A stretch of DNA of 64,000 nucleotides from an uncultured Phycisphaerales bacterium (GTDB lineage: Bacteria > Planctomycetota > Phycisphaerae > Phycisphaerales > UBA1924): contig CALMPG010000018.1 of the NCBI GenBank assembly GCA_937871915.1, forward strand, positions 1-64,000, in the 5' to 3' direction. The notes under the pieces are model-generated. The model ran no database searches. It had not been told where the DNA came from and worked only from the letters and a program-made list of their open reading frames with translations. Below, piece after piece: positions 55,827 through 64,000 of the stretch; position 1 is the first letter of the stretch; every line of letters begins with the position of its first letter. Made by a program: the position numbers and the translations under genes.

Positions 55827-56318
55827 ATGGCACGCAAGGGAACGATCAAGAACATGGGCAAGATCCAGGGCGAGATGCGGGACGGGTGGAAGGCCCGCAA
55901 GATGTCCAAGAGCGCGGCCCGCGCGGACGGCGCGGCGAAGGCCGACCGCGCCCGCAAGCAGGCGATCGCGGAGATCCAGGACCGCATCGACGGCAAGGCG
56001 ACCGCGACCGCCAAGAACGGGAAGGCCGCGAAGGCGAGCAAGACGCCGAAGGCCCCGAAGCCCGCGAAGACGACCGCGCCGAAGCGCGTCAGCGCCCTCG
56101 ACGCCGCAGCGCAGGTGATCGCCGCGTCCGAGGTGCCCATGCGGGCCAAGGAGATGATCGCCGCGATGGAGGCCAAGAACCTCTGGAAGTCCCCCGGCGG
56201 CAAGACGCCGGAGGCCACGCTCTACGCCGCCATCATCCGCGAGATCGCGGCCAAGGGCACCACCGCACGCTTCAAGAAGCACGAGCGCGGCGTGTTCGTT
56301 GCGGGGAAGGGAGCCTGA
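55827..56318 (+). CDS. HARE-HTH winged-helix protein (cassette D, prophage copy)
   Basis: The 163-residue protein has a long basic N-terminal part (Lys, Arg and Ala-rich, residues 1-85, histone-like) and the HARE-HTH domain ([62 protein letters not shown]). The domain is nearly the same as in 5050-5379, while the tail is 50 residues longer. AAGGAG precedes the ATG. The protein likely binds DNA; the tail may compact or non-specifically bind nucleic acid. Confidence 0.8.
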   Translation: MARKGTIKNMGKIQGEMRDGWKARKMSKSAARADGAAKADRARKQAIAEIQDRIDGKATATAKNGKAAKASKTPKAPKPAKTTAPKRVSALDAAAQVIAASEVPMRAKEMIAAMEAKNLWKSPGGKTPEATLYAAIIREIAAKGTTARFKKHERGVFVAGKGA

Positions 56319-56417
56319 CACTTCACGACTGCGACGAATGTCGAACAGCCTGAGAGTCCGCCGACCGCCTCGGACGCAGTCCGGGGCGTCGGTCGTTGCA
56401 GCCGATAGACTGCGGGC

Positions 56418-57377
56418 ATGGCGATGCGACACGGATGGAAGTGGTTGCGACAGGCCGCGACGCGCAAGCGGCGGATGCTCCGGGATCACATGGAGTGGTT
56501 CGGGCGCTGGCAGCCAGGCATGAGCCGACGACTGACAAGGGCAAGGCTTTCCCGGCTCGGTGCTGAGGAATTCGCGGCGATACTCTTGGAATGGGACCAA
56601 TCCCGGTGGCGCGGTATTGCCCGACTCACGGGGCGACTCACCGACCCAAGCGCATGGCCGCGGGTGCGACGAGCCCTCATCATGGCATTGGACGAGAGTC
56701 GCAAACTCGGCGAGCGACTGGACACGGTTCGCCCGTTGGATGATCGTCCGATGGCACCGCACTTGAGTCAGGCAGTGATCACTGCCTGCTTGCACTTGCG
56801 TTTCCCGAACCGCTACTGCGTCTGGAATGGCACGTCTGCGTCCGCCATGAAGTTGCTGGGACTCTGGCCGGTGTTCCCCCGCGGCTGCACGTTCGCCGAC
56901 CGCTACCTTGCCATCAACTCCGCCGTTCTGGAATGCGCCCGCGCCACAAGGCTCTCTCTTCCAGCCCTTGACGTGCTCTGGTACTACGCCACTCAGGAGT
57001 TGGCGACAGCGCTTGACGGGGACGGGGACACTGACGACGAGGGCACGGAGGGCGGTGATCGCGTTGCAGTGCTGCGAACAAGGCGCAACGCAGACATCGT
57101 GAGAAAGGCGAAGGCTCGATGGTCGGACGGCGGCACGATTAGCCCGCCGTGCTCTGTTTGCGGATGGACGATGGGCGATGTCTACGGCGACGCTGGTTTC
57201 GGACTCATCGAAGCGCATCACAACGATCCTCTCGGAAGTGGAGCGGAAGTGCGCATCACACGGGTCAGTGACTTGTCGCCAGTTTGCCCGAACTGTCATG
57301 CGGTACTGCATTGCTCTCGCCTTTCGATCGCTGCACTTCGCCACGAAGTGCGTCGGAGCGGGATGGCACGGGACTAG
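56418..57377 (+). CDS. HNH endonuclease
   Basis: The 319-residue protein has a C-terminal McrA-like HNH domain with a structural zinc site: CSVC (245-248), the catalytic EAHH (265-268) and CPNCH (290-294). The N-terminal 200 residues are helical and Arg-rich and may recognise DNA. Such enzymes cut DNA near or at modified bases, or work in packaging. It is not beside the terminase in the usual HNH position but faces a methyltransferase gene with which it shares a CTAG at the stops, so it may be the nuclease part of a phage-borne modification-linked system. Confidence 0.78.
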   Translation: MAMRHGWKWLRQAATRKRRMLRDHMEWFGRWQPGMSRRLTRARLSRLGAEEFAAILLEWDQSRWRGIARLTGRLTDPSAWPRVRRALIMALDESRKLGERLDTVRPLDDRPMAPHLSQAVITACLHLRFPNRYCVWNGTSASAMKLLGLWPVFPRGCTFADRYLAINSAVLECARATRLSLPALDVLWYYATQELATALDGDGDTDDEGTEGGDRVAVLRTRRNADIVRKAKARWSDGGTISPPCSVCGWTMGDVYGDAGFGLIEAHHNDPLGSGAEVRITRVSDLSPVCPNCHAVLHCSRLSIAALRHEVRRSGMARD

Positions 57378-58699
57378 ACCAAGGCCGCACTCAGCCGCTC
57401 GGCCTTCCTGCCCGTGAACTTCTCCCAGCGCTGCACGATGACATCGCAGTAGAGCGCGTCGAGCTCCATCAGGAACCCCCGCCGCCCGGTCATCTCCGCG
57501 CCGATGAGCGTCGAGCCGCTTCCGCCGAAGAGGTCGAGCACGTTCTCGCCGGGTCGCGACGAATACTCGATGGCCCGCCGCGCGAGCTCGACGGGCTTCT
57601 CCGTGAGGTGGACCATGCTCTGCGGGTTCACCTTCTTGATCGACCAGGTATCGGGTACGTTGGCGGGGCCGAAGAAGCGGTGACCCGCGCCTTCCTTCCA
57701 CCCGTAGAAACACCACTCGTGATTGCCCATGAAGTCCTTGCGCGTCAGGACGGGGTGCTCCTTGATCCAGATGATCGCCTGCGCGAAGTACAACTCGCAA
57801 CGCTTCAGCACCGGCGGGTAGTTGCCGCAGTTCGCGTAGCCGCCCCAGATGTAGAACGTGCCGCCGGGGATCAGCACTCGGGTGATGTTGCCGAACCACG
57901 CCGCGAGCAGCCGGTCGAACTCGTCGTCGGAGACGAAGTCGTTGGCCAGCGGTCGGTCCTTGGCCCGGAGCTTCGTGTGCGTCGCACGGCTCTTCTCGGG
58001 GTAGCGGTTGAGGTCGGCGCTCTGCTGGTCGTGCTGGTCGGCCTTGCCCGGCAGCGCGAACGAACTCAGGCCGGCGACGATCGCGTTGTTCGAGCGCGGC
58101 TCGACTTTCACGTTGTACGGCGGGTCCGTGTTGACGAGATGGATCGGCTGGCCATCCAGCAGCCGGTCCAGGTCGTCGGGCTTCGATGAGTCGCCGCACA
58201 TCAGCCGGTGGTTGCCGAGCACCCAGATGTCGCCGGGAACGGTGGTCGCGGCATCCGGTGCGCCCGGCACATCGTCGGGATCGGTCAGCCCCTCGTTCCC
58301 CGCCGGTGCCATGATGGCCGCGAGGTCGTCGGCGCTGAAGCCGAGCAGGGCCAGGTCGAAGTCCACGCCCTTGAGGTCCGCGAGCTCGATGGGCAGCAGT
58401 TCCATGTCCCACGACGTGAGCGATGCGACCTTGTTGTCGGCGATGCGCAGCGCCTTCACTTGGTCGGGCGTCAGGTCGGCCGCGCGGATCGTGGGCACCT
58501 CCGTCAGTCCGAGCTTCCGAGCGGCGCGGAGACGGGTGTGGCCCGCGATGATGACGCCGTCACCGTCGATCAGGATCGGGATCTTGAAGCCGAAGGTCTC
58601 GATCGACTTAGCAACCGCATCGATCGCCACGTCGTTGATGGTGCGGGGGTTGCGGTCGTATTCCTTGACCGCGCCGATGGGAAGCATCTCGATGTTCAT
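57374..58699 (-). CDS. ParB-domain DNA methyltransferase
   Basis: The 441-residue protein joins a ParB/Srx-like N-terminal domain (NPRTINDVAIDAVAKSIETFGFKIPILID, IAGHTRLRAARKLG, residues about 5-95) to a DNA N4/N6-methyltransferase. Motif IV TDPPYN (191-196) comes before motif I FGGSGST (391-397), the beta-class order. This fused type is common in phages and protects DNA from host restriction. GGAG precedes the Met at 58699; the frame is open further up without support. The stop overlaps the convergent HNH gene stop. Confidence 0.87.
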   Translation of the reverse strand: MNIEMLPIGAVKEYDRNPRTINDVAIDAVAKSIETFGFKIPILIDGDGVIIAGHTRLRAARKLGLTEVPTIRAADLTPDQVKALRIADNKVASLTSWDMELLPIELADLKGVDFDLALLGFSADDLAAIMAPAGNEGLTDPDDVPGAPDAATTVPGDIWVLGNHRLMCGDSSKPDDLDRLLDGQPIHLVNTDPPYNVKVEPRSNNAIVAGLSSFALPGKADQHDQQSADLNRYPEKSRATHTKLRAKDRPLANDFVSDDEFDRLLAAWFGNITRVLIPGGTFYIWGGYANCGNYPPVLKRCELYFAQAIIWIKEHPVLTRKDFMGNHEWCFYGWKEGAGHRFFGPANVPDTWSIKKVNPQSMVHLTEKPVELARRAIEYSSRPGENVLDLFGGSGSTLIGAEMTGRRGFLMELDALYCDVIVQRWEKFTGRKAERLSAALV

Positions 58700-59272
58700 A
58701 GCGATCTCCGTCGTGGGCACCGGCGAGGGCGCGGCGCAGGGGCGTCGTGGTGGCCCGCCGCGCACGCGGCAGGTCATGGATCGCTGGATCGCTGGTTGGC
58801 GGGTTCGCTGAATCGCTCGGGCGTCAGGCCCATCCGGGGGCGGCACACCGCCCCGATTCCCGCCCGCTACGGGCCGCGCCCGTTTGCCACGGTTCCGCCC
58901 ACGTTGGCCCACGTCGCGTTCCAGGCGGCGGGGCGTACCAACGCCGCCACCGGGCGTCCCCGCGCCCGGACGCGCGAAACAAACTCTGTCGCCAAGCGCG
59001 GCTGTTCCCGCGGGCGTAGCAGCGCGTCCTGGCCCGGGTAGTACCTACCGACCCCCTCACGTCGCCCGTTAGGCTTCCGGCTGTTGGGCTCGTGGTAGGC
59101 GCGCCCTGGCACGCGACCTGCATGGGCGCGGCGGGCCGGAAAGGGGGAAGTACATGATGAAAGAGAGAGATGTTTCAATCTTTCAATACCTCCCTTACGC
59201 CCATGTCCGTGCCCGCACGTACGCGCCACGCGTGCGCGCGCGGTGAATGGATGAATGATTGAACTATTCGGC
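58700..59272. other. intergenic region with dispersed repeat
   Basis: No firm gene. It holds short AGCGATCC repeats (58785-58823) upstream of the methyltransferase and the repeat that matches 3608-3785 in opposite direction. The rest is GC-rich with alternating CG runs near 59220-59245. Confidence 0.45.
58868..59060 (-). repeat. dispersed repeat shared with 3608-3785
   Basis: On the minus strand this matches the leader of the island cassette, with the same start (GGTCG, TAGGTACT) and the same core reading PREQPRLATEFVSRVRA. It lies about 170-360 bp upstream of the methyltransferase gene and points toward it. Confidence 0.55.
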
Positions 59273-61453
59273 TCACGCCAGTACATACCAGACCCTCGGC
59301 CGCGTTGCCGTCGATTCCGATTCCTGCTGCAACTGCTGCGTTTCCAGGAGGTTGTCGATCACTTCCTGCCGTTCCCGCTGGGTTAGCCACTGCGTCTTGC
59401 GGCAGAGTTCACTGCGGGAGATCTTTCCGCCCGCCTTGCGCACCACCCGGACGACGCGCTTCTGCCGGGCGTCGAACACCCCGTCGGCGACCCACTCGTG
59501 GGCGACATAGAGCATCCGCCGCGTCAGGTACGACGACAGGTCGCACGCCCAGCGCGCGGCGTCCTCGTCGATGACCGGCTTCTGGGCGTTCGCGGAGCAG
59601 GCGTGGATCAGCGCCAGGCGGCAGGCCTTCTCCTCGGCCCGCGCCCACAGCGATCGGCCCGACTCGTCCGGCTTGGCGAGCTCGTCGTCCACCATCGCGG
59701 CCAGCGCGTCGAACACCGCGCCGGCTCCCGGCGTGGTCTCGACCACGATCGGCTGAGGGTGCTCGCGGAAGAGGTTTCCGCCGGGCTGGAACGATCCCCA
59801 CCACTCGGCGGCCTGCTTCAGGGGCTCGGGAACGCCCGTCGCCTTGGCACGCTGCCGCGCCGGTGTCTCAGCCGACTCGAACACGAGCAGGCGTGCGATG
59901 AACCCGTCGCTGAGGCTGTCGGCAGTGAGCGACTCGAAGAAGTGCTCGGGCACGGTGGTGCCGTAGACGCTCACGCACGGCTGATCGACCACCTTGTTCC
60001 GCTTCTTGTCGGCGTAGGCCTTGCCCCGGAAGACCGTGTCGGCGCTGGAGTACAGCTTCATCAGCGCCGTCAGCACGTTGAATAGGTGCGGGGCCTTCTT
60101 CGGGTCGCCGATGGTGCGGAGGAAGCGGCCGAACTCGTCGATCTGGAACAGGATCGCCGGCTCGGCCTCGACGGCGGTGATGAGCCCGGCGTCGGACGCC
60201 AGGTCCTCGTTCCCCTCGTGCTCGACCATGTCGGCGGCGAAAAGGATGTTCTTGTTCACCTTGCGGGCGTTGTCCTTGCCCGCGCCGGAGGGTGCGACAC
60301 CGACGCAGTAGAGGTTCGTCCGGTTGCCGCGCTCGTCGCGGACCTTGCGGGCGGCCAGCACAGCTTGGAGGCAGATCGCGGCCGCCAGCGCCAACACGGG
60401 CTGCGGCCGGGTGGCCGTCGCCAGATTGTGCGCGACTACCTGCTCGATGAAGCCCGGCACGCGGAGCAGATGATCGGGGAACGGCCCCGGGTCGACCGGG
60501 CGCTCGGAGCGGGACCGTTCGCCAGCGGCGCGCCGACGCTCGGGATCGAACCCGGAGAGGTCCACGCTGCCCATGTCCTCGGGTTTCTCGGCGTCGCGCA
60601 ACCACCCGTGCGGGCGATCGTGCGGCTTGCTCGCCGCGTCACTGACCTTGTGCCGCAGTTCCTTCTCCGACCACGGTGGTTGGCACCGCGGGTTGTATCG
60701 ATCGACAAGCAGCGTGAGCGCCGTCTCCGGGTCCAGCCCAAACCCATGCACCATCGCGGTCGCGGCGGCGTAGGTCTGGCTGTGCCCGCCCGAGCCAGAG
60801 ATCGCCGGGGGGATGCGGTCGAGGTACGCCTCGGCGCGGCGGATGACGGCGTCCGGTGCGGCGGCGGCGCTCGACGCGCGGGACCGGGGGACGAGGCGCT
60901 CCGGCGGGGGTGCGTCGCCGTGCCGCTGTTTCCGCACCGCCTCGGCCAGCGCCGCCACCGCCGCGCCCAGCGTCTCGGCATCCATCACGGCGGGCTCGCC
61001 TTCGAGCGGGTCGTACGGCTCCCCGCTCGGATGTATGCTCGGGCCGACCACCGTCTGCGCGCCCGTGCTCCGCAGCTCCACGATCATCTTCTTCGACGCC
61101 GGGTCCTGGTGCTTGCGGGTTTTCGCGCCCTCGCAGACATACCACCAGTGCGACGACCGCTTCCCGGGCCGTCCCGACTTCGCGCCCGTAGGCGGCAGGA
61201 ACTCCGGCGCGAGCGCCACCGCTTCCTCGCAGTCCAGGTCCACGTCCACGAGCCAACCGCTCGGCTCGCCGAGCAGCACGCCGATGTTCCCCGTGCCGTT
61301 GAAGTGCTGGGGGAGCTCGGCGTCGGACAGGAGCATGTCCGTCCAGCCCTTGAGCACGGGCACCTTCGTCCCCGCGGGCACGGGGATGGGCGCGTAGCCG
61401 CGCGCGAGGTACCACCGCGCCGCGTCGAGAAGATTGGCCGGGCCGTCGCTCAT
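59273..61453 (-). CDS. bifunctional primase-polymerase with ATPase domain
   Basis: The 726-residue protein starts with a prim-pol domain: residues 1-190, with the metal-binding acidic cluster DVDLD (70-74) and SSHWWYV. A primase C-terminal helical region follows (about 210-285), then a DUF3987-type P-loop ATPase with PSGAGKDNARK (about 388-398) and an acidic Walker B strand ILFQIDEFGRFLRTI. It should prime and help unwind phage DNA. It is the centre of the replication group with the helicase and RusA resolvase upstream. Confidence 0.85.
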   Translation of the reverse strand: MSDGPANLLDAARWYLARGYAPIPVPAGTKVPVLKGWTDMLLSDAELPQHFNGTGNIGVLLGEPSGWLVDVDLDCEEAVALAPEFLPPTGAKSGRPGKRSSHWWYVCEGAKTRKHQDPASKKMIVELRSTGAQTVVGPSIHPSGEPYDPLEGEPAVMDAETLGAAVAALAEAVRKQRHGDAPPPERLVPRSRASSAAAAPDAVIRRAEAYLDRIPPAISGSGGHSQTYAAATAMVHGFGLDPETALTLLVDRYNPRCQPPWSEKELRHKVSDAASKPHDRPHGWLRDAEKPEDMGSVDLSGFDPERRRAAGERSRSERPVDPGPFPDHLLRVPGFIEQVVAHNLATATRPQPVLALAAAICLQAVLAARKVRDERGNRTNLYCVGVAPSGAGKDNARKVNKNILFAADMVEHEGNEDLASDAGLITAVEAEPAILFQIDEFGRFLRTIGDPKKAPHLFNVLTALMKLYSSADTVFRGKAYADKKRNKVVDQPCVSVYGTTVPEHFFESLTADSLSDGFIARLLVFESAETPARQRAKATGVPEPLKQAAEWWGSFQPGGNLFREHPQPIVVETTPGAGAVFDALAAMVDDELAKPDESGRSLWARAEEKACRLALIHACSANAQKPVIDEDAARWACDLSSYLTRRMLYVAHEWVADGVFDARQKRVVRVVRKAGGKISRSELCRKTQWLTQRERQEVIDNLLETQQLQQESESTATRPRVWYVLA

Positions 61454-61456
61454 CGC

Positions 61457-61849
61457 TTACTCGTCGTCCCCCTTCGTCTTCACGCCGGCGCCCATGATCT
61501 TGAGCATCTGCGCCGCGTGCTCGCGGTCCTTCTTGCTCGCGCGATAGTCGAGCAGGCGGTCGAGGTCCACGACGGGCTTCACCGCGTACTCGAAGCTGTG
61601 CTCGCTCCCGGCCAGCCCCAGCGCGTGCGCGATCGCCTGCGTGGAGCGGCTGGAGCGGTGCGTCCCGGCCGCCGCGAGCAGCAGCGGCACCTCGGCCCTG
61701 GTCTGGCCGTGGTACATCAGCCCGCCGACGCTGCGGGCCAGCAGCGAGCCGACGCCCTTGGCGTCGTTCTTGTCGATGGCGGCCGAGGCGATGTGCCGCC
61801 CGAGCAGCCGCCCATCCTTATCCGTCTCGTCAATCGTGATCGTGATCAT
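61457..61849 (-). CDS. small phage replication-region protein, unknown
   Basis: The 130-residue protein begins with a strand MITITIDETDKDG and has two helical parts (DAKGVGSLLARSVGGL and DREHAAQMLKIMGAG). It lies three bases upstream of the prim-pol gene and 14 bases after the helicase gene in the same operon, so it is probably translated with them. It might be a loader, clamp or single-strand binding accessory, but no family is recognised. Confidence 0.55.
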   Translation of the reverse strand: MITITIDETDKDGRLLGRHIASAAIDKNDAKGVGSLLARSVGGLMYHGQTRAEVPLLLAAAGTHRSSRSTQAIAHALGLAGSEHSFEYAVKPVVDLDRLLDYRASKKDREHAAQMLKIMGAGVKTKGDDE

Positions 61850-61863
61850 GCCGAACTCCTTAT

Positions 61864-63555
61864 TCAGAAGGGAATCTCATCGTCGGGGATGCCGTACGTG
61901 GTGCCGACCGGGGCGGGCTCGTACTCGGGGAGGCCCTCGTCGCCGTCGAGCCGCGGCGGCTTGTCGCCCAGGCGGTGCGCCACCACGCGCTCGAACTGAT
62001 CGCCAGCCTTCTTCTCGACGGTGATCGAGAGCGCCGGCGCGAGCGCCCCGGCCCGCGCCAGCTCGACCGCCTCCTCGGTGCCGCCGGGCACCGGCTCGAC
62101 GGAGCGCGCCCGCCACCACGCCTCCGCCTTCGTCCGCGCGTACCCGGTATGGTCGAAGCAGACCCACTCGCGGAAGTAGGTGTTGAAGCCGACGCGGTAC
62201 TCGACCCGCATGGTGAGCGGCGCAGCGGGGTCGTTCCGCTTCATGTGGACGTGGTATGTCGTCTCGCTGACATGATGCTCTTCGCGCGTGGTCTGGCCGC
62301 TGAGGATGCCCTCGGTGCTGGCCTGCGCCTCGTGCTTCTGCTTGTTGGGCTCCGGGAACTGGTGCCCGCACTGTGGGCAGGCCTGGTAGCCCGCCGCGAT
62401 GAGCGCGTGGCACTGCGGGCACTCCTTCGCGGGGGCCTCGCCGTCGCCGCGATCCTCGGCGCAGACGCGGATCGCATCCACCGGCCCGTGCCGGATCACG
62501 TTGCCGCCGAAGTCGAGCACGAGGCAGTCGGCCTTGCCCGGGTGCAGGCGAAAGCCCCTGCCCACCATCTGGTAGTACAGACCGGGCGACATGGTCGGCC
62601 TCACGAGCGCTACGCAGTCGATGTGCGGGGCGTCGAAGCCGGTCGTGAGGACGTTCACGTTGCAGAGGTACTTGAGCGAGCCTGAACGGAACCGGTCGAG
62701 GATGCCGCTCCGCACGCCCGCGGGCGTGTCGCCGGATACGAACCCGCACTCGACGCCGTGCTTGGACTTCAGCACCTCCACCATGTGCTGCCCGTGGCGG
62801 ATGCCCGACGAGAAGATCAGCGTGGCGCTGCGGTCCTTGGTGTGCTCGATGATTTCGCCGCACGCCCCCTCGACCAGGGCGTCCTTGTCCATCAGATCCT
62901 CGACCTCGCTGGCGACGAACTCGCCGGCGCGGACGTGCAGGTCGTCGGTGCTGACCTTCTGGAGCCCCGCCTTGGTCCGCAGCGGCGACAGGAAGCCCTG
63001 CACAATCAGCTCGCGCACGCCGACCTCGAAGCAGACGTGGTTGAGGATGTTGCCGGGCTCGCAGATCGGGCCGGACTTCATGCGGAACGGCGTCGCCGTC
63101 AACCCGATCACCCGCGCCAGCGGGTTCACGACCTTGGCGTCGGCGATGAACTGGCGGTACATCCCCTCGCCGTCCGGCGGGATCAGGTGCGCCTCGTCCA
63201 CGATCAGCAGGTCCACCGGCCCCAGGTCGCACGCACGCTGATAGATCGACTGGATGCCGGCGATGGTGACGGCGTACCCGAGGTCTTTGCGCTTGAGGCC
63301 CGCCGAGTAGATGCCCACGGGCACGTCCGGCGCGATGTGCCGGAGCTTGTCGGCCGCCTGCTCCAGCAGCTCCTTGACGTGGGCCAGGATGACCACGCGC
63401 CCGTTCCACGGCCCGACCGAATCGCGGCAGATCGTGGCGATGACCGGCGTCTTGCCCCCACCGGTCGGGATGACCACGCAGGGGTTGTCGTCGCGGGTCC
63501 GCAGGTGCTCGTACACCGCGGCGACGGCTTCGGATTGGTAGGGTCGGAGGTTCAT
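61864..63555 (-). CDS. DEAD/DEAH helicase with zinc ribbon
   Basis: The 563-residue protein is an SF2 helicase: Walker A PTGGGKT (30-36), DEAH (120-123), TATPF (motif III) and motif VI QMVGRGFRL. After the motor comes a zinc ribbon (CPQCHALIAAGYQACPQCG) and a C-terminal domain with phage-type beta sequence. Such helicases are common in siphophages with prim-pol replication. It overlaps the RusA gene stop by four bases. Confidence 0.87.
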   Translation of the reverse strand: MNLRPYQSEAVAAVYEHLRTRDDNPCVVIPTGGGKTPVIATICRDSVGPWNGRVVILAHVKELLEQAADKLRHIAPDVPVGIYSAGLKRKDLGYAVTIAGIQSIYQRACDLGPVDLLIVDEAHLIPPDGEGMYRQFIADAKVVNPLARVIGLTATPFRMKSGPICEPGNILNHVCFEVGVRELIVQGFLSPLRTKAGLQKVSTDDLHVRAGEFVASEVEDLMDKDALVEGACGEIIEHTKDRSATLIFSSGIRHGQHMVEVLKSKHGVECGFVSGDTPAGVRSGILDRFRSGSLKYLCNVNVLTTGFDAPHIDCVALVRPTMSPGLYYQMVGRGFRLHPGKADCLVLDFGGNVIRHGPVDAIRVCAEDRGDGEAPAKECPQCHALIAAGYQACPQCGHQFPEPNKQKHEAQASTEGILSGQTTREEHHVSETTYHVHMKRNDPAAPLTMRVEYRVGFNTYFREWVCFDHTGYARTKAEAWWRARSVEPVPGGTEEAVELARAGALAPALSITVEKKAGDQFERVVAHRLGDKPPRLDGDEGLPEYEPAPVGTTYGIPDDEIPF

Positions 63556-63869
63556 TGTTTGATTCGCGTGATCTCCACCAGCACCTTGCCGCCCGGCGTC
63601 ACCGGGCCTCGCTCCACTTCCAGCCGATCGATCTGCGAGTCGTCGCGGTACGCCCCGCCCTTGGCCAGCGCGTCAAGCAGCGCCTTCTGCACGTTGTCCA
63701 GGTCGCGCCGGCGATGATCGGGCGGGCAGACGGTGACGCGCACCGCGAGGCGTCCTTCCATCCGCTCCACCCGCATCGCCGCGAGGGCGGCGCACACGTC
63801 CGTGCGGTAGCGCCGACCCTCGCGGCTGATGACGGTCCTGGGCCCCATGCGACGCCAGATGTGGTTCAC
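63552..63869 (-). CDS. rusA: RusA-like Holliday junction resolvase
   Basis: The 105-residue frame shows the RusA core PPDHRRRDLDNVQKALLDAL, then DDSQIDRLEVERG; the Asp residues of RRDLDN and DDSQ hold the metals. RusA cuts four-way junctions during phage recombination and packaging. The GTG at 63869 may not be the true start: the conserved opening strand LELPYPPSVN is encoded directly upstream, in frame, up to about position 63905, without an ATG. A rare start codon or a longer frame toward the window end is possible. Confidence 0.8.
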   Translation of the reverse strand: MNHIWRRMGPRTVISREGRRYRTDVCAALAAMRVERMEGRLAVRVTVCPPDHRRRDLDNVQKALLDALAKGGAYRDDSQIDRLEVERGPVTPGGKVLVEITRIKQ

Positions 63870-64000
63870 ACTCGGCGGGTACGGGAGCTCGAGGACACGA
63901 CCAGATGGGCTTATCGCTTCCAGGGCGGCGTGCTCCCCGGGCCGACACCCGCGGGCACGCGAGCGCCAGCCGCGCCGCCGCCCCCGTTCCCGCCCTTCTT
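63870..64000. other. window edge, upstream of RusA
   Basis: The first part encodes the in-frame LELPYPPSVN of the resolvase. The remainder probably holds the end of a further leftward phage gene, but too little is visible to call it. Confidence 0.4.

Noticed and set aside
54639-58412. 1257-codon leftward open frame
   Set aside because: It runs antisense through the cassette and the HNH gene and out of frame through the methyltransferase; composition is that of a GC-rich shadow.

Overview
The window looks like a high-GC chromosome segment from a planctomycete, probably of the Phycisphaerae type. The left edge carries a protein with the planctomycete LEPR-XLL N-terminal motif (MEPRVLLAA) and a secreted protein ending in a PEP-CTERM-like tail (VPSPGS, hydrophobic stretch, RRRR). 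Most of the rest is accessory DNA.

Layout. (1) 1-3.2 kb: chromosomal genes (LEPR-XLL protein, PEP-CTERM protein, MpsC/DUF2294 protein) and a tRNA terminator. (2) 3213-20793: a 17.5-kb island bounded by two identical 42-bp direct repeats that equal nucleotides 32-73 (anticodon loop to discriminator base) of a tRNA-Asp(GUC). It carries a five-gene accessory cassette, a type I restriction-modification operon with an embedded ImmA/PIN-type pair, a possible HEPN gene, AlpA-like and RepA-like genes, a small HEAGH protein and a tyrosine integrase. (3) 20.8-37.2 kb: an almost entirely leftward defence block: two unknown genes, IetAS (AAA ATPase plus subtilase), a NucS-like nuclease, a second and unrelated type I R-M system, then a RepB/ParB/serine-recombinase module with an iteron array and a winged-helix gene. 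(4) 37.2-64 kb: a lambda-like siphoprophage read right to left (replication, packaging, capsid, tail, Hint-domain protein), interrupted by a rightward block that holds a second copy of the accessory cassette and an HNH endonuclease.

How the parts work together. In the island, the attachment core lies inside the integrase reading frame. In the circular form the frame continues through the tRNA core into a 67-codon tail that now sits at the opposite end of the island. Integration therefore swaps the C-terminus of the integrase. Because both cores point the same way and neither is next to a tRNA 5' half, the right core probably starts a second element in tandem, with the intact tRNA-Asp to the right of the window. 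The two type I systems belong to different families yet are each preceded by a near-identical small HTH gene with a near-identical extended -10 promoter only 6-8 nt from the ATG. This suggests leaderless, self-controlled C-protein-like regulators.

The accessory cassette occurs in both the island and the prophage. It shares a 32-bp identical upstream block, a 21-bp-period repeat pair, conserved hairpins and a candidate RNA switch with mutually exclusive stems ahead of a HARE-HTH gene. This sharing raises the possibility that the island is a satellite of, or recombines with, the neighbouring phage. No rRNA, CRISPR array or intact tRNA was seen. All functional calls rest on recognised motifs and gene context; no database search was run.
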